NCBI GenBank assembly: GCA_018340375.1
Contig: JAFFJZ010000009.1
Span: 15,392,501-15,456,500 of the forward strand
Source of the DNA: Gonatopus flavifemur
Taxonomy: Eukaryota; Arthropoda; Insecta; Hymenoptera; Dryinidae
DNA length: 64,000 nt
Reading direction: 5' to 3'
Made by a program: the position numbers and the translations under genes. Positions 22,051-36,612 of this stretch are shown here, piece by piece. Position 1 is the first letter of the stretch. Every line of letters starts with the position of its first letter. The notes under the pieces are model-generated. The model was given only the letters and a program-made list of their open reading frames with translations, had not been told where the DNA came from and did no database searches.

Positions 22051-24727
22051 AAAACTCTTTAACTTATTTATATCTAATTTCCTTCCAAACCACAAGTCAG
22101 CTGGACTTTTGTTTTGTACTGAGCTCGTACCAGTCTGATTTATTGTCAAAACCGCATGATTCACTGCTTCAGCCCACAGATTTTTGTTCAGACCTTTTGC
22201 ATGAATTTGCGATCGTGCGGCTTCAACTACAGTTCTCATCTCCCTCTCAACACGACCATTTTTTTGTGGTGTGTATGCAGATGAGAAGGTATGTAATGCT
22301 CCTATTCCATTCAGAATTTGCTTCGTTTTAACGTTTTTAATTTCGGTGCCGTTATCTGACCTCAAGCACTTAATCTTCCTATCAAATTGATTTTCTACTA
22401 ATCGTACATAATTATTCAAAGCCTCAACCGCTTCGTCTTTTGATTTAAGGAAATAAACCTGGCGATAATGGGAGTAGTCATCCTTGAACATGAGAAAATA
22501 TTTTGCTCCTCCCAATGATTTTACGCCCATTTCACATAGATCTACGTGTACTAGATCTAACAAGTTTTCAGCTACTTTCAAATTTTTCGGATGAGAATTT
22601 CGATGGTGTTTGCCGTATACACACCCCTCGCAGACGTAATTATTCCAATCATCAATATATTTGATATTGTTCCTATTAAGTACATTCTTCACTTGTCTAA
22701 CATTTTGATGTGCCAGCCTTTCGTGCCAGATCCTCAACGAACTGGCAACTAAACATTTTTCTGACTTTCCTTCGCGAAACATCATTATATACAAGTTTTG
22801 ATGGCGTCTTGCTAATGCTATTGTCTCATTTCCCCCCACAGTTGTGAAAATAGATGTGTCAGCGGTAGCCTGTTGTATGTATCCTTTGTCGAGCAGTTGC
22901 GAAACGGAAAAAAGATTGAAGTTCAGTTTGGACACATATAAAACATCCTTTAAAACAATTTTGTACCAGGACTTTCCATTATACGCCTCTAATTCAATAT
23001 CATCCATTCCTGTTCCTTCCAATTCCGTCGCGTCTCCTAGTACAACGATTGTGGGATCTGGAAGATTTATAAATTTCTTCAGCCAGTCTACTCAGGACGT
23101 CATGTGTTGAGTAGCTGCACAATCCTGGAACCAAGTACTGCCATCGTTCACATTCGATTCTAACTGCTGTACATCTACGGTTGACATACTTATGCTTATG
23201 AGAGCGCGTCTTTTTTGGCACCCTGACCCGAATCTCTCACCAACCTCACCAGCCTGTTCAGCTGACATTTTCTTGAGCAATTTCGCGCGAAGTGACCTTT
23301 TTGATGGCAGACGTTACATTGATAGTTATTTTTACAATAATCTAAATATTTGGAACATGGCTTATTGCTACAATTCTTTTTTATATGACCTTTTAATCTG
23401 CATTTGAGACACTCAACTACCGAGCGACTAGGTTTACTAGAGTTGTTTGCAAACTTATCGCGACTTTTACTGTGTAATGAAATCAACGCGTTTTTGACGT
23501 CAGGTTCGGAGGATTGTTTACATTCCTTTATTCTGTCATCCTCCAACCTTAATCTTTCGAAAAGTTTACTTAAGTTTTTTTCTTGTCCAGGTACATTGTC
23601 CCATGCGGTACGAAAGTGATAAAGACTTGGAGGTAATGTACCTGAGATTCTATTCATGACCCAACTTTCTTTCACAATTTCGCCCTCAGCCTTTAATTCA
23701 TCGGACAACTGTTGCACAACCATACAATTTTCAATTGCCGATTTATTCGTATCATACTTGAAATTAAAACAACTTCTTTGCAAACTTTCTATATTCAAAT
23801 CAGACTTATGCCCACACCAGGTTTTCAACTTCTCTGACATCTGCTGCGCAGAAGTACAATTGACAATCTTAGTCGCAATATTGCTACTCACGTTTGAACC
23901 TATAAGTGTCTGAGCTCCAATATCTCTCTTAATCCACTCCCTTACATTTGCTGCAGTGTCCAGTCCTTCAGGTTTTACCTCGACGCCTGTCGCTATGTCG
24001 AACAATCCTTTAGATTTCAAAGTGAGATCCAACTTAAATTTCCAAGATACATAGTTTGATTTATTTTTTCCGTCCTCAGACAACATTTTCAATTGAGACT
24101 CAACCGAAGTATCCATTGTACATATCGAGATGACAAGTGATTCCTTCTAATGATCGACGATGACTTATTAACACCCAGATACGAGTTCCCAAAACATTCA
24201 TCAACTGACTGTTCAGACTATATCCCTTGGTGGACTTCCTTGAAAAACTTTTCACACCAATAATGTATATCCTCTCATTGAATAACCAATCCCTTTGTAT
24301 CAAGCCACGTGGCTGGGCCCATAACCTGAAGAAATTTGAGGTTATGGCAAACAACAATTGAAGATCACGACTTCTTACGTTGTTAATCAATAATATTTAT
24401 TATAAATTTAATGCTTGATACAAGGGTAAACTTAAAGGTACCTTTCAATTTTCTCTGTCGAATAAGTCATATAATATTGCACTTCGAATTATCAAATACT
24501 TATAGACATAGCTTTCGTTCGTGTGCCATCACAAGGGTATAACCTTAGATAACATGCGTTTAACCACCGGTGATTCACGACTGGCGCGGGGTAGAGAGAG
24601 ATTCTCTCCAACGTGAACAGTGTATGAATATGTAACGAAAGAGTAATCGTCGAACTAGAGCGACGCATGTGCACACGAGCGTGACTTTCAATCCGAAGCA
24701 GCAGAAATAAAATAGTTAAATTCAACA
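22051..24727 (-). mobile_element. Copia 5' fragment (unit 2): LTR, gag, protease, part of integrase
   Basis: LTR at 24327-24727, then gag from ATG 24116. One T is missing near 23269, so the frame shifts just after the second zinc knuckle. The TGA following MTS is also present. The integrase frame from 23022 breaks at the unit junction (22051) and reads into LINE-tail sequence to 21988. Confidence 0.85.
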
Positions 24728-24850
24728 GTACATGTCCTGGAAAAGTCCAGTTCGTGTACTGAAAAATGCCAGACCTGAGGCTCAAAAAATTTCCAGTTTG
24801 GATGCCTAAATTCCATAACATTTGTACTGAATTTTTGCAGTATACATATA

Positions 24851-27800
24851 AAACATGGGCTGAGAAGTCCCGGGCTCAACACATAGAATTTCACTGCATT
24901 CACCTGTTTTTCAGTTAGTACTAACCTTCAAAAGACATCTGTCAAAATTCGATGATATTCTATTCATTAGTTTGTGAGTTATTGTACTAAGAGTTACGCT
25001 ACTTTTGTTATTTTCAAAACAATGGATCAAAAACAATTTCGTGTTTTAATTTCACACTGCTTCTTTTGATACCGTTCAAGCGGAGCAATGGCTTGGAAAG
25101 TGTTATGGGTACTCCGCTCCATCAGAAACCACAATAAAACGTTGGTTTGATGACTTCAAACGTGGTCGTAAAGACACTGATGATGCAGAACGCAGTGAGC
25201 GTCCAAATGGGCGGTAACACCAGAGAAAATAAAAAAAATCGACAAGAAGATTTGAATGATCGAAAAGTGAAGTTGCGTGAGTTAGCTGACATCGTCAAAA
25301 CATCAAAAGAACGTGTTGATTTTATATTGCATGAGCATGTAACTATGAGGAAGTTCTGTTCAAAGTGGGCGCCGCGTTTGCTCACTGTTGACCAAAAACA
25401 AGAACGCGTTGATGCTTCTGAGCAGTGTTTGGCCATGTTTAAACGTAACAAGCCGGAACTTTGGCGTCAATATGTTACAATGGATGAAACATGGATCCAT
25501 CACTTCACTCCGGAATCAAAACGATCGTCATCTGAGTGGACAGCCCCTGGTAAATCCCGCCAAAACGCCCAAAAGCACAACAATCGACTGGAAAGGTTAT
25601 GGCCTCGGTATTTTGGGATGTGCGTGGTGTAATATTCATCGGTTATCTTGAGGAGGGAAATACCATCAACAGTGAATATTATATCGCATCATTGGAACGT
25701 TCGAAGGCCGGAATTGAAAAGAAACGACCGGATATGGCAAAAAGAAAGATTTTGTTTCATCAAGACAACGCACCATGTCACAAGTCAATTGAAACAATGG
25801 CAAAACTACATGAACTTAACTCCGAATTGCTTCCACATCCACCGTATTCACCAGATTTGGCTCCCAGCTGCTACTGGCTGTTCGCAGACCTAAAAAAATG
25901 CTTGCCGGTAAGAAATTTCGTTCGAACCCTAGTGGAAATGCACCATATATGACCCATATATGACCCATATATGACCCATATATAAACCATACACGGATCA
26001 TATATATTATGAGTAATCCAAACATATATGAACCATATATGAACCATATATGATCCATATATCGCCCATATATGACCCATATATCGCCCATACATCATTT
26101 ATTCCCATTTATTGAGGGGTATAAAAAAAGTCTCTTCTACGAGAATTGAACGCGGTTTGTTGGGACCGGACTCCATCCCCATTTCACTGGAGCCACCGCC
26201 GGTCGCTTGAAAGAAAGCGACTTCTTTCACGTATATGAACTCCCGCTTATTCTTGAAAACCATATATAGCTCATATATGAACTCCGAATTGGTAGATCAA
26301 CAATTGTGGATCACATATAAAACATATATGAGTTATTGCAGGTCAGATTCACAATGAGTTCCTCAATATTTTAAAAATAATTATTTTTGAATTCTTCGTT
26401 GAAAAATATGAGGTATTTGTCAAATTTGTTTGTTTGCTCTTTTTCATTTTATTGTGTTCACCGGTTTACAATGTGTCAGAGCTTTTAGTTTGGACAAATC
26501 CAGTTCTTCTTAAATGCGTGTATCTCGAAAAGGTCTCAACACACAGAATTGCTAATAAGGCATAAAAGTTGGGATTTTTTCAGAACTTTTCAAAAATTCG
26601 AGTAAAATTTTTTTTTCCAATTTGTGTCTAGTGGAATTCCTACGGTGGAAGTAAAAATGGTAGTTTATTCGAATTTGGACATTTTCAGCCCTTTGAGATC
26701 ACCAGGAGTCCAAAAGGCTCTGGGGGGAGTCTGTGGTTCCGTACCCTGACGAAAATTTTTGTCATAATTTCTCATAATTTCTCATTGTCCCAATTCATGG
26801 AGAAAATATGAGAAATTCTATTGTTCTTTCTCATATTTTCTCCATGAATTGGGACAATGAGAAATTATGAGAAATTATGACAAAAATTTTCGCCAGGGTA
26901 GCTTACAGTGCTTGTCGTGAATTTTAATTTGTGCTGCCTTCTGTTATTGTCAAAGACACCGAAATGTGAATTTTACCGAGAAATCTGCAACAATATTTGA
27001 AAGACTGCGTGAATGACATCTGTTGCTTTGGTTTGGGGTCCGAAAGACCCTGTGTAACCTTTACGTGAGTACTTCGAAGTTTGACCTCAACGGGTTAATT
27101 TTTTCATGCAACAAACACGATCGATTGAGGTTCAGTTCTGGAAATGTTAACTTTCTACGACATTCAAGAAATATAAATAAAACAAGACAAGAAAGATAAC
27201 TCAATAACTTGAAATTACACATCAATCCGTCCATGAAATGTCTCGTATCTATGCTGCATTACAAATCTCGAATAATCGAGCATGCGGAGTTCTCAGGCCG
27301 CCCTTGTTTTGTCTAGATCTCTCGAATGCCGTGGAGTAACATTCTCGAAAACGAAACGAAAATTATCTTCATGTTCCAGGAATTAGTTTTGCTTGTGGAA
27401 TTTGAAAATCAAACGTATCCGAATTTGAATGAAATACTCTTTTCACATCCATCGTCGAATTACGGCAAAATACGGACTTGGAAAGAAATTTCCTCTTAAC
27501 TTTGTGAAAAGTCGAGGCAAAATCCTAAGTTCCATGCCTTGGTAATAATTTTTTGTATTGAGAGCTTTCCAAGACAGGCATTCGAAAAAGAGTGGGTTTT
27601 AGAGACCAAGAACTTCGACATATGTTGTAAACCTGAAATCATAATAGAATAAAAAAAAACAACTGATCCGTATCTCACATTTTTCAACAGAGAATTCGGG
27701 ATAACCATTTCAAAAACATTTATGAACTCTTGGAAAATCCGATATGAAATGATCCATACATAGCAAGTAATTATACCAAATATGAATCATATATGTTTTT

Positions 27801-28186
27801 GACCGTTTCCTGCAAACATATATGTTGCGCGCGGTACCATATATGCTTTATGTGTATCACTGATGAAGCTTCGGCCACATATATGGGGCATATATGGAGC
27901 ATATATGGGGCATATATGGCCATATATGTTCTGTGGGAATCATATATGGGTCATATATGGGTCATATATGATTCATTTCCACTAGGGAATGAAGTGGTTA
28001 TCGCTGAGACTGAGGCCTATTTTGAGGAAAAAGATAAATCGTTGTACAAAAGTGGTATTGAAATGTTAGAACGGCGCTGGAATGATTGCGTTGTTCTTGA
28101 TGGAGATCACGTTGATGAGTAAAGCTAATTTTGGACAAAAAAAACGTGTTTTCTTTGTTAGGCCCGAGACTTTTCAGCCCATGTGT
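24851..28186 (+). mobile_element. Mariner pseudoelement with inserted 2.06-kb element (unit 2)
   Basis: Same structure as unit 1. The transposase pieces run from 25022 to 28122, and the insertion with CATATATG arrays is at 25927-27987. Confidence 0.85.
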
Positions 28187-28314
28187 TATAATATATTTTA
28201 TTGAACTTCAGCTCAGCTGCACAGAAGTGGACTTGGTTTACAATCTTGTCCTTAACACATCCATAACCCATATACCTTTATATCATTGCTTACCCTATTT
28301 ATCATTATTATCAT

Positions 28315-30994
28315 AAAACTCTTTAACTTATTTATATCTAATTTCCTTCCAAACCACAAGTCAGCTGGACTTTTGTTTTGTACTGAGCTCGTACCAGTCT
28401 GATTTATTGTCAAAACCGCATGATTCACTGCTTCAGCCCACAGATTTTTGTTCAGACCTTTTGCATGAATTTGCGATCGTGCGGCTTCAACTACAGTTCT
28501 CATCTCCCTCTCAACACGACCATTTTTTTGTGGTGTGTATGCAGATGAGAAGGTATGTAATGCTCCTATTCCATTCAGAATTTGCTTCGTTTTAACGTTT
28601 TTAATTTCGGTGCCGTTATCTGACCTCAAGCACTTAATCTTCCTATCAAATTGATTTTCTACTAATCGTACATAATTATTCAAAGCCTCAACCGCTTCGT
28701 CTTTTGATTTAAGGAAATAAACCTGGCGATAATGGGAGTAGTCATCCTTGAACATGAGAAAATATTTTGCTCCTCCCAATGATTTTACGCCCATTTCACA
28801 TAGATCTACGTGTACTAGATCTAACAAGTTTTCAGCTACTTTCAAATTTTTCGGATGAGAATTTCGATGGTGTTTGCCGTATACACACCCCTCGCAGACG
28901 TAATTATTCCAATCATCAATATATTTGATATTGTTCCTATTAAGTACATTCTTCACTTGTCTAACATTTTGATGTGCCAGCCTTTCGTGCCAGATCCTCA
29001 ACGAACTGGCAACTAAACATTTTTCTGACTTTCCTTCGCGAAACATCATTATATACAAGTTTTGATGGCGTCTTGCTAATGCTATTGTCTCATTTCCCCC
29101 CACAGTTGTGAAAATAGATGTGTCAGCGGTAGCCTGTTGTATGTATCCTTTGTCGAGCAGTTGCGAAACGGAAAAAAGATTGAAGTTCAGTTTGGACACA
29201 TATAAAACATCCTTTAAAACAATTTTGTACCAGGACTTTCCATTATACGCCTCTAATTCAATATCATCCATTCCTGTTCCTTCCAATTCCGTCGCGTCTC
29301 CTAGTACAACGATTGTGGGATCTGGAAGATTTATAAATTTCTTCAGCCAGTCTACTCAGGACGTCATGTGTTGAGTAGCTGCACAATCCTGGAACCAAGT
29401 ACTGCCATCGTTCACATTCGATTCTAACTGCTGTACATCTACGGTTGACATACTTATGCTTATGAGAGCGCGTCTTTTTTGGCACCCTGACCCGAATCTC
29501 TCACCAACCTCACCAGCCTGTTCAGCTGACATTTTTCTTGAGCAATTTCGCGCGAAGTGACCTTTTTGATGGCAGACGTTACATTGATAGTTATTTTTAC
29601 AATAATCTAAATATTTGGAACATGGCTTATTGCTACAATTCTTTTTTATATGACCTTTTAATCTGCATTTGAGACACTCAACTACCGAGCGACTAGGTTT
29701 ACTAGAGTTGTTTGCAAACTTATCGCGACTTTTACTGTGTAATGAAATCAACGCGTTTTTGACGTCAGGTTCGGAGGATTGTTTACATTCCTTTATTCTG
29801 TCATCCTCCAACCTTAATCTTTCGAAAAGTTTACTTAAGTTTTTTTCTTGTCCAGGTACATTGTCCCATGCGGTACGAAAGTGATAAAGACTTGGAGGTA
29901 ATGTACCTGAGATTCTATTCATGACCCAACTTTCTTTCACAATTTCGCCCTCAGCCTTTAATTCATCGGACAACTGTTGCACAACCATACAATTTTCAAT
30001 TGCCGATTTATTCGTATCATACTTGAAATTAAAACAACTTCTTTGCAAACTTTCTATATTCAAATCAGACTTATGCCCACACCAGGTTTTCAACTTCTCT
30101 GACATCTGCTGCGCAGAAGTACAATTGACAATCTTAGTCGCAATATTGCTACTCACGTTTGAACCTATAAGTGTCTGAGCTCCAATATCTCTCTTAATCC
30201 ACTCCCTTACATTTGCTGCAGTGTCCAGTCCTTCAGGTTTTACCTCGACGCCTGTCGCTATGTCGAACAATCCTTTAGATTTCAAAGTGAGATCCAACTT
30301 AAATTTCCAAGATACATAGTTTGATTTATTTTTTCCGTCCTCAGACAACATTTTCAATTGAGACTCAACCGAAGTATCCATTGTACATATCGAGATGACA
30401 AGTGATTCCTTCTAATGATCGACGATGACTTATTAACACCCAGATACGAGTTCCCAAAACATTCATCAACTGACTGTTCAGACTATATCCCTTGGTGGAC
30501 TTCCTTGAAAAACTTTTCACACCAATAATGTATATCCTCTCATTGAATAACCAATCCCTTTTGTATCAAGCCACGTGGCTGGGCCCATAACCTGAAGAAA
30601 TTTGAGGTTATGGCAAACAACAATTGAAGATCACGACTTCTTACGTTGTTAATCAATAATATTTATTATAAATTTAATGCTTGATACAAGGGGTAAACTT
30701 AAAGGTACCTTTCAATTTTCTCTGTCGAATAAGTCATATAATATTGCACTTCGAATTATCAAATACTTATAGACATAGCTTTCGTTCGTGTGCCATCACA
30801 AGGGTATAACCTTAGATAACATGCGTTTAACCACCGGTGATTCACGACTGGCGCGGGGTAGAGAGAGATTCTCTCCAACGTGAACAGTGTATGAATATGT
30901 AACGAAAGAGTAATCGTCGAACTAGAGCGACGCATGTGCACACGAGCGTGACTTTCAATCCGAAGCAGCAGAAATAAAATAGTTAAATTCAACA
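28315..30994 (-). mobile_element. Copia 5' fragment (unit 3): LTR, gag, protease, part of integrase
   Basis: LTR at 30593-30994 and gag from ATG 30381, open to the shared TGA at 29356. The integrase frame from 29286 breaks at the unit 2/3 junction. Gag here matches unit 1. Confidence 0.85.
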
Positions 30995-31117
30995 GTACAT
31001 GTCCTGGAAAAGTCCAGTTCGTGTACTGAAAAATGCCAGACCTGAGGCTCAAAAAATTTCCAGTTTGGATGCCTAAATTCCATAACATTTGTACTGAATT
31101 TTTGCAGTATACATATA

Positions 31118-34100
31118 AAACATGGGCTGAGAAGTCCCGGGCTCAACACATAGAATTTCACTGCATTCACCTGTTTTTCAGTTAGTACTAACCTTCAAAA
31201 GACATCTGTCAAAATTCGATGATATTCTATTCATTAGTTTGTGAGTTATTGTACTAAGAGTTACGCTACTTTTGTTATTTTCAAAACAATGGATCAAAAA
31301 CAATTTCGTGTTTTAATTTCACACTGCTTCTTTTGATACCGTTCAAGCGGAGCAATGGCTTGGAAAGTGTTATGGGTACTCCGCTCCATCAGAAACCACA
31401 ATAAAACGTTGGTTTGATGACTTCAAACGTGGTCGTAAAGACACTGATGATGCAGAACGCAGTGAGCGTCCAAATGGGCGGTAACACCAGAGAAAATAAA
31501 AAATCGACAAGAAGATTTGAATGATCGAAAAGTGAAGTTGCGTGAGTTAGCTGACATCGTCAAAACATCAAAAGAACGTGTTGATTTTATATTGCATGAG
31601 CATGTAACTATGAGGAAGTTCTGTTCAAAGTGGGCGCCGCGTTTGCTCACTGTTGACCAAAAACAAGAACGCGTTGATGCTTCTGAGCAGTGTTTGGCCA
31701 TGTTTAAACGTAACAAGCCGGAACTTTGGCGTCAATATGTTACAATGGATGAAACATGGATCCATCACTTCACTCCGGAATCAAAACGATCGTCATCTGA
31801 GTGGACAGCCCTGGTAAATCCCGCCAAAACGCCCAAAAGCACAACAATCGACTGGAAAGGTTATGGCCTCGGTATTTTGGGATGTGCGTGGTGTAATATT
31901 CATCGGTTATCTTGAGGAGGGAAATACCATCAACAGTGAATATTATATCGCATCATTGGAACGTTCGAAGGCCGGAATTGAAAAGAAACGACCGGATATG
32001 GCAAAAAGAAAGATTTTGTTTCATCAAGACAACGCACCATGTCACAAGTCAATTGAAACAATGGCAAAACTACATGAACTTAACTCCGAATTGCTTCCAC
32101 ATCCACCGTATTCACCAGATTTGGCTCCCAGCTGCTACTGGCTGTTCGCAGACCTAAAAATGCTTGCCGGTAAGAAATTTCGTTCGAACCCTAGTGGAAA
32201 TGCACCATATATGACCCATATATGACCCATATATGACCCATATATAAACCATACACGGATCATATATATTATGAGTAATCCAAACATATATGAACCATAT
32301 ATGAACCATATATGATCCATATATCGCCCATATATGACCCATATATCGCCCATACATCATTTATTCCCATTTATTGAGGGGTATAAAAAGTCTCTTCTAC
32401 GAGAATTGAACGCGGTTTGTTGGGACCGGACTCCATCCCCATTTCACTGGAGCCACCGCCGGTCGCTTGAAAGAAAGCGACTTCTTTCACGTATATGAAC
32501 TCCCGCTTATTCTTGAAAACCATATATAGCTCATATATGAACTCCGAATTGGTAGATCAACAATTGTGGATCACATATAAAACATATATGAGTTATTGCA
32601 GGTCAGATTCACAATGAGTTCCTCAATATTTTAAAAATAATTATTTTTGAATTCTTCGTTGAAAAATATGAGGTATTTGTCAAATTTGTTTGTTTGCTCT
32701 TTTTCATTTTATTGTGTTCACCGGTTTACAATGTGTCAGAGCTTTTAGTTTGGACAAATCCAGTTCTTCTTAAATGCGTGTATCTCGAAAAGGTCTCAAC
32801 ACACAGAATTGCTAATAAGGCATAAAAGTTGGGATTTTTTCAGAACTTTTCAAAAATTCGAGTAAAATTTTTTTCCAATTTGTGTCTAGTGGAATTCCTA
32901 CGGTGGAAGTAAAATGGTAGTTTATTCGAATTTGGACATTTTCAGCCCTTTGAGATCACCAGGAGTCCAAAAGGCTCTGGGGGGAGTCTGTGGTTCCGTA
33001 CCCTGACGAAAATTTTTGTCATAATTTCTCATAATTTCTCATTGTCCCAATTCATGGAGAAAATATGAGAAATTCTATTGTTCTTTCTCATATTTTCTCC
33101 ATGAATTGGGACAATGAGAAATTATGAGAAATTATGACAAAAATTTTCGCCAGGGTAGCTTACAGTGCTTGTCGTGAATTTTAATTTGTGCTGCCTTCTG
33201 TTATTGTCAAAGACACCGAAATGTGAATTTTACCGAGAAATCTGCAACAATATTTGAAAGACTGCGTGAATGACATCTGTTGCTTTGGTTTGGGGTCCGA
33301 AAGACCCTGTGTAACCTTTACGTGAGTACTTCGAAGTTTGACCTCAACGGGTTAATTTTTTCATGCAACAAACACGATCGATTGAGGTTCAGTTCTGGAA
33401 ATGTTAACTTTCTACGACATTCAAGAAATATAAATAAAACAAGACAAGAAAGATAACTCAATAACTTGAAATTACACATCAATCCGTCCATGAAATGTCT
33501 CGTATCTATGCTGCATTACAAATCTCGAATAATCGAGCATGCGGAGTTCTCAGGCCGCCCTTGTTTTGTCTAGATCTCTCGAATGCCGTGGAGTAACATT
33601 CTCGAAAACGAAACGAAAATTATCTTCATGTTCCAGGAATTAGTTTTGCTTGTGGAATTTGAAAATCAAACGTATCCGAATTTGAATGAAATACTCTTTT
33701 CACATCCATCGTCGAATTACGGCAAAATACGGACTTGGAAAGAAATTTCCTCTTAACTTTGTGAAAAGTCGAGGCAAAATCCTAAGTTCCATGCCTTGGT
33801 AATAATTTTTTGTATTGAGAGCTTTCCAAGACAGGCATTCGAAAAAGAGTGGGTTTTAGAGACCAAGAACTTCGACATATGTTGTAAACCTGAAATCATA
33901 ATAGAATAAAAAAACAAATGATACGTATCTCACATTTTTCAACAGAGAATTCGGGATAACCATTTCAAAAACATTTATGAACTCTTGGAAAATCCGATAT
34001 GAAATGATCCATACATAGCAAGTAATTATACCAAATATGAATCATATATGTTTTTGACCGTTTCCTGCAAACATATATGTTGCGCGCGGTACCATATATG

Positions 34101-34441
34101 CTTTATGTGTATCACTGATGAAGCTTCGGCCACATATATGGGGCATATATGGAGCATATATGGGGCATATATGGCCATATATGTTCTGTGGGAATCATAT
34201 ATGGGTCATATATGGGTCATATATGATTCATTTCCACTAGGGAATGAAGTGGTTATCGCTGAGACTGAGGCCTATTTTGAGGAAAAAGATAAATCGTTGT
34301 ACAAAAGTGGTATTGAAATGTTAGAACGGCGCTGGAATGATTGCGTTGTTCTTGATGGAGATCACGTTGATGAGTAAAGCTAATTTTGGACAAAAAAAAC
34401 GTGTTTTCTTTGTTAGGCCCGAGACTTTTCAGCCCATGTGT
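31118..34441 (+). mobile_element. Mariner pseudoelement with inserted 2.06-kb element (unit 3)
   Basis: Same structure as unit 1, with the insertion at 32189-34242. A missing C near 31810 changes how the transposase pieces join (31517-31915), and a missing AA at 32157 changes the frame after FADLK. Confidence 0.85.
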
Positions 34442-34444
34442 TAT

Positions 34445-35460
34445 AATATATTTTATTGAACTTCAGCTCAGCTGCACAGAAGTGGACTTGGTTTACAATC
34501 TTGTCCTTAACACATCCATAACCCATATACCTTTATATCATTGCTTACCCTATTTATCATTATTATCTTTCCACATATACATTTGCTTAAGGCTTATTAT
34601 ATTCTTCTTTACATCTTTTCCTACACTGTCAGAAATATCTGAAAGTTTTTTTCAATTACGTACATGAAATCAGGTTCATATACATTCTGCATTAAATTTA
34701 ATGTACAAAAACATGAAAAAACTATAGATTATGCTATAGTTTACATTAAATTTCATGTAAAATGTGCATGAAACTGAATTCATGTACGCACTTGAAAAAA
34801 ACTTCCAGTGAAAACATTAAAATTAATGCAGAAATTTTTAACAGTGTAACCTATAAATAACACAATCCTTCTTCTTTTGACTCTAAATTCTCACGTTACT
34901 TAGTCTCACTTCCCTTCCAGTCTTTTCGTACATTTCAATTTCTTAATAAATATCTGTTGACCTTTTAATTTATATCCGCACCTTAATTTCCTTTCCAATC
35001 CCTACCTCTATCCTAATCCTTATATACTATCCCCTGTTATGTCTTACCTCTGATTATATATATTTATTAAACTTGATCTTACATGCAAAGAAATGAACTT
35101 GGTTTGGAACCTGATCCTTAACACATCTATAACCCTTACATTCATACTTATGTATGAATCGTTGCTTATCACATTTATCATTATCACATTCTCACATATA
35201 CATCTGCTTAGTACTCATCATATTCTTCCTCACGTCTTTTTCCTACCTATATATGAAACAATACTCTTCTCTACTTCCTCTAACTTCTTATTTTACTTAG
35301 TATCACAGCCCTTTGAGGCTTTTCGTGCCTATCAATTCCGACATAATGATCTGTTAACCTTTCAGTTTATATTCGCACCTTAATTTCCTTTGTAATTCCT
35401 ACCTCTATCCCAATCCTCATATACTATCTCCTATTATGTCTTACCTCTAATTGTATTTAC
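34445..35460 (-). repeat. LINE 3' UTR with an internal ~400-bp tandem duplication
   Basis: 34480-35060 and 35085-35455 carry the same order of landmarks: ACTTGGTTT, CCTTAACACAT, TTATCATTAT, CACATATACAT, then CTTAATTTCCTTT, CCTACCTCTATCC and TATGTCTTACCTCT. The first copy is interrupted by a MITE at 34624-34846. No coding signal is visible. It continues from the end of the LINE frame at 35461. Confidence 0.65.
34624..34846. mobile_element. 223-bp MITE with CACTGT ends and TA duplication
   Basis: Starts CACTGTCAGAAATATCTG and ends AAATTTTTAACAGTG, with TA at 34622-34623 and 34847-34848. Internal ACGTACATGAAAT and ATGTACGCACTTG segments pair with each other. Confidence 0.6.
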
Positions 35461-36612
35461 CTAATATCCGTTTCTTTTCCTCTTTTCTCTCACTTTCCAT
35501 AATTTCACCAGTATCTTTGATTTATTTTCGTTTGAATTATCATCAATTAACCATTTTATATCATATTCCTTTAAACCTCCAAATACGTCCTTCGCTTTTT
35601 CACATAGTACAAAAGGTTCTGAAGTTTCAGTTTTTCTTTCACAAAATTCACAGTTTCTTTCCTCTTCAGAAACCCAGTATTTACTTCCTTCCTCTAAGCT
35701 CCTACATCTTAGCTTACATAATGCTCTAATTCCCTCCCCTAATCCTTCCTCTTCTATATTCTTTTTCCACAAATATCTTGGACCATCTCGCGTTTTTATT
35801 CCCTTGTATCTCCTATTGTACTTACTTCTCTCAATCATGTGTTCCTCTTCTTGTTTTTTTGAATCCCTTTTTCTATTCCTGAATATGTATTTTATGTCTA
35901 CTCCAACCATTCTTCTCCTGTCCACCTCTATTTCACTTAACCCTATTCTATTGAAGAATTTTTCTCTTTCTATGCTATAACTATCCTCCTTACCTTTATT
36001 TTCTTTTTTCCTCCAACATATCTTCACCAATCTGTTCTCTCCCATATTTGCAACTTTTTCATCAAATTTCAACGCTCTTATACCCCATTCAACTCTCAAT
36101 CTGCTAATGTCTAACTCTTCTGTTATAGTATATCTCGGTGTACTTATGTCCAATTTAAACATCCTTCTTATAAATTCCATCGAAACCTTTTTTAATCCTT
36201 TTTTCTCTTCCCATCCCCATCACTCAACTCCTTATGCCATTATGCTTTCAACTGAATATATGAATAGCTTCCATCTTCCCACGTGGGCGTATTTGCAGAT
36301 CCATTCTCCCAGTCCCCAAGTTCTATTTGCCGCTATTTTTCCTTTTATCTTCAATTCCTTTATGTGATCTTTATGATTTCCCATCCTATTAGAAGTGAAT
36401 CCCAGATACTTGAATTCCTCCACTCCCTCTATTTCTTCATTCCCTCATTTCCATTTCCTCTTTCTATTGGCCTTACTTCTCCTTTCGTTGAACACCAGGA
36501 TTTTTGTTTTTCCCACATTTACTATTAAATCCTTTCCTCTTAAGAATCTTCCTTCTGATTCAATCATATCTTGCATGGCTTCACGGTCTCTCGCTAAGAT
36601 CGCCATATCATC

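Larger units (their letters stand above)
22051..28312. repeat. Tandem triplication, unit 2 (6,262 bp)
   Basis: Near-identical to unit 1. Differences I found are mostly single-base changes in homopolymers, for example in CATTTTT at 23269, CCCTTTT at 24295 and AAGGGG at 24425. Near 27663 there are two substitutions, ACTGATCCG against AATGATACG. Confidence 0.9.
28315..34567. repeat. Tandem triplication, unit 3 (6,253 bp)
   Basis: Near-identical to units 1 and 2, mostly with shortened A, T or C runs (for example 31500, 31810, 32157 and 32389). Its right edge continues directly into the LINE 3' tail and body, so it keeps the ancestral right junction. Confidence 0.9.
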
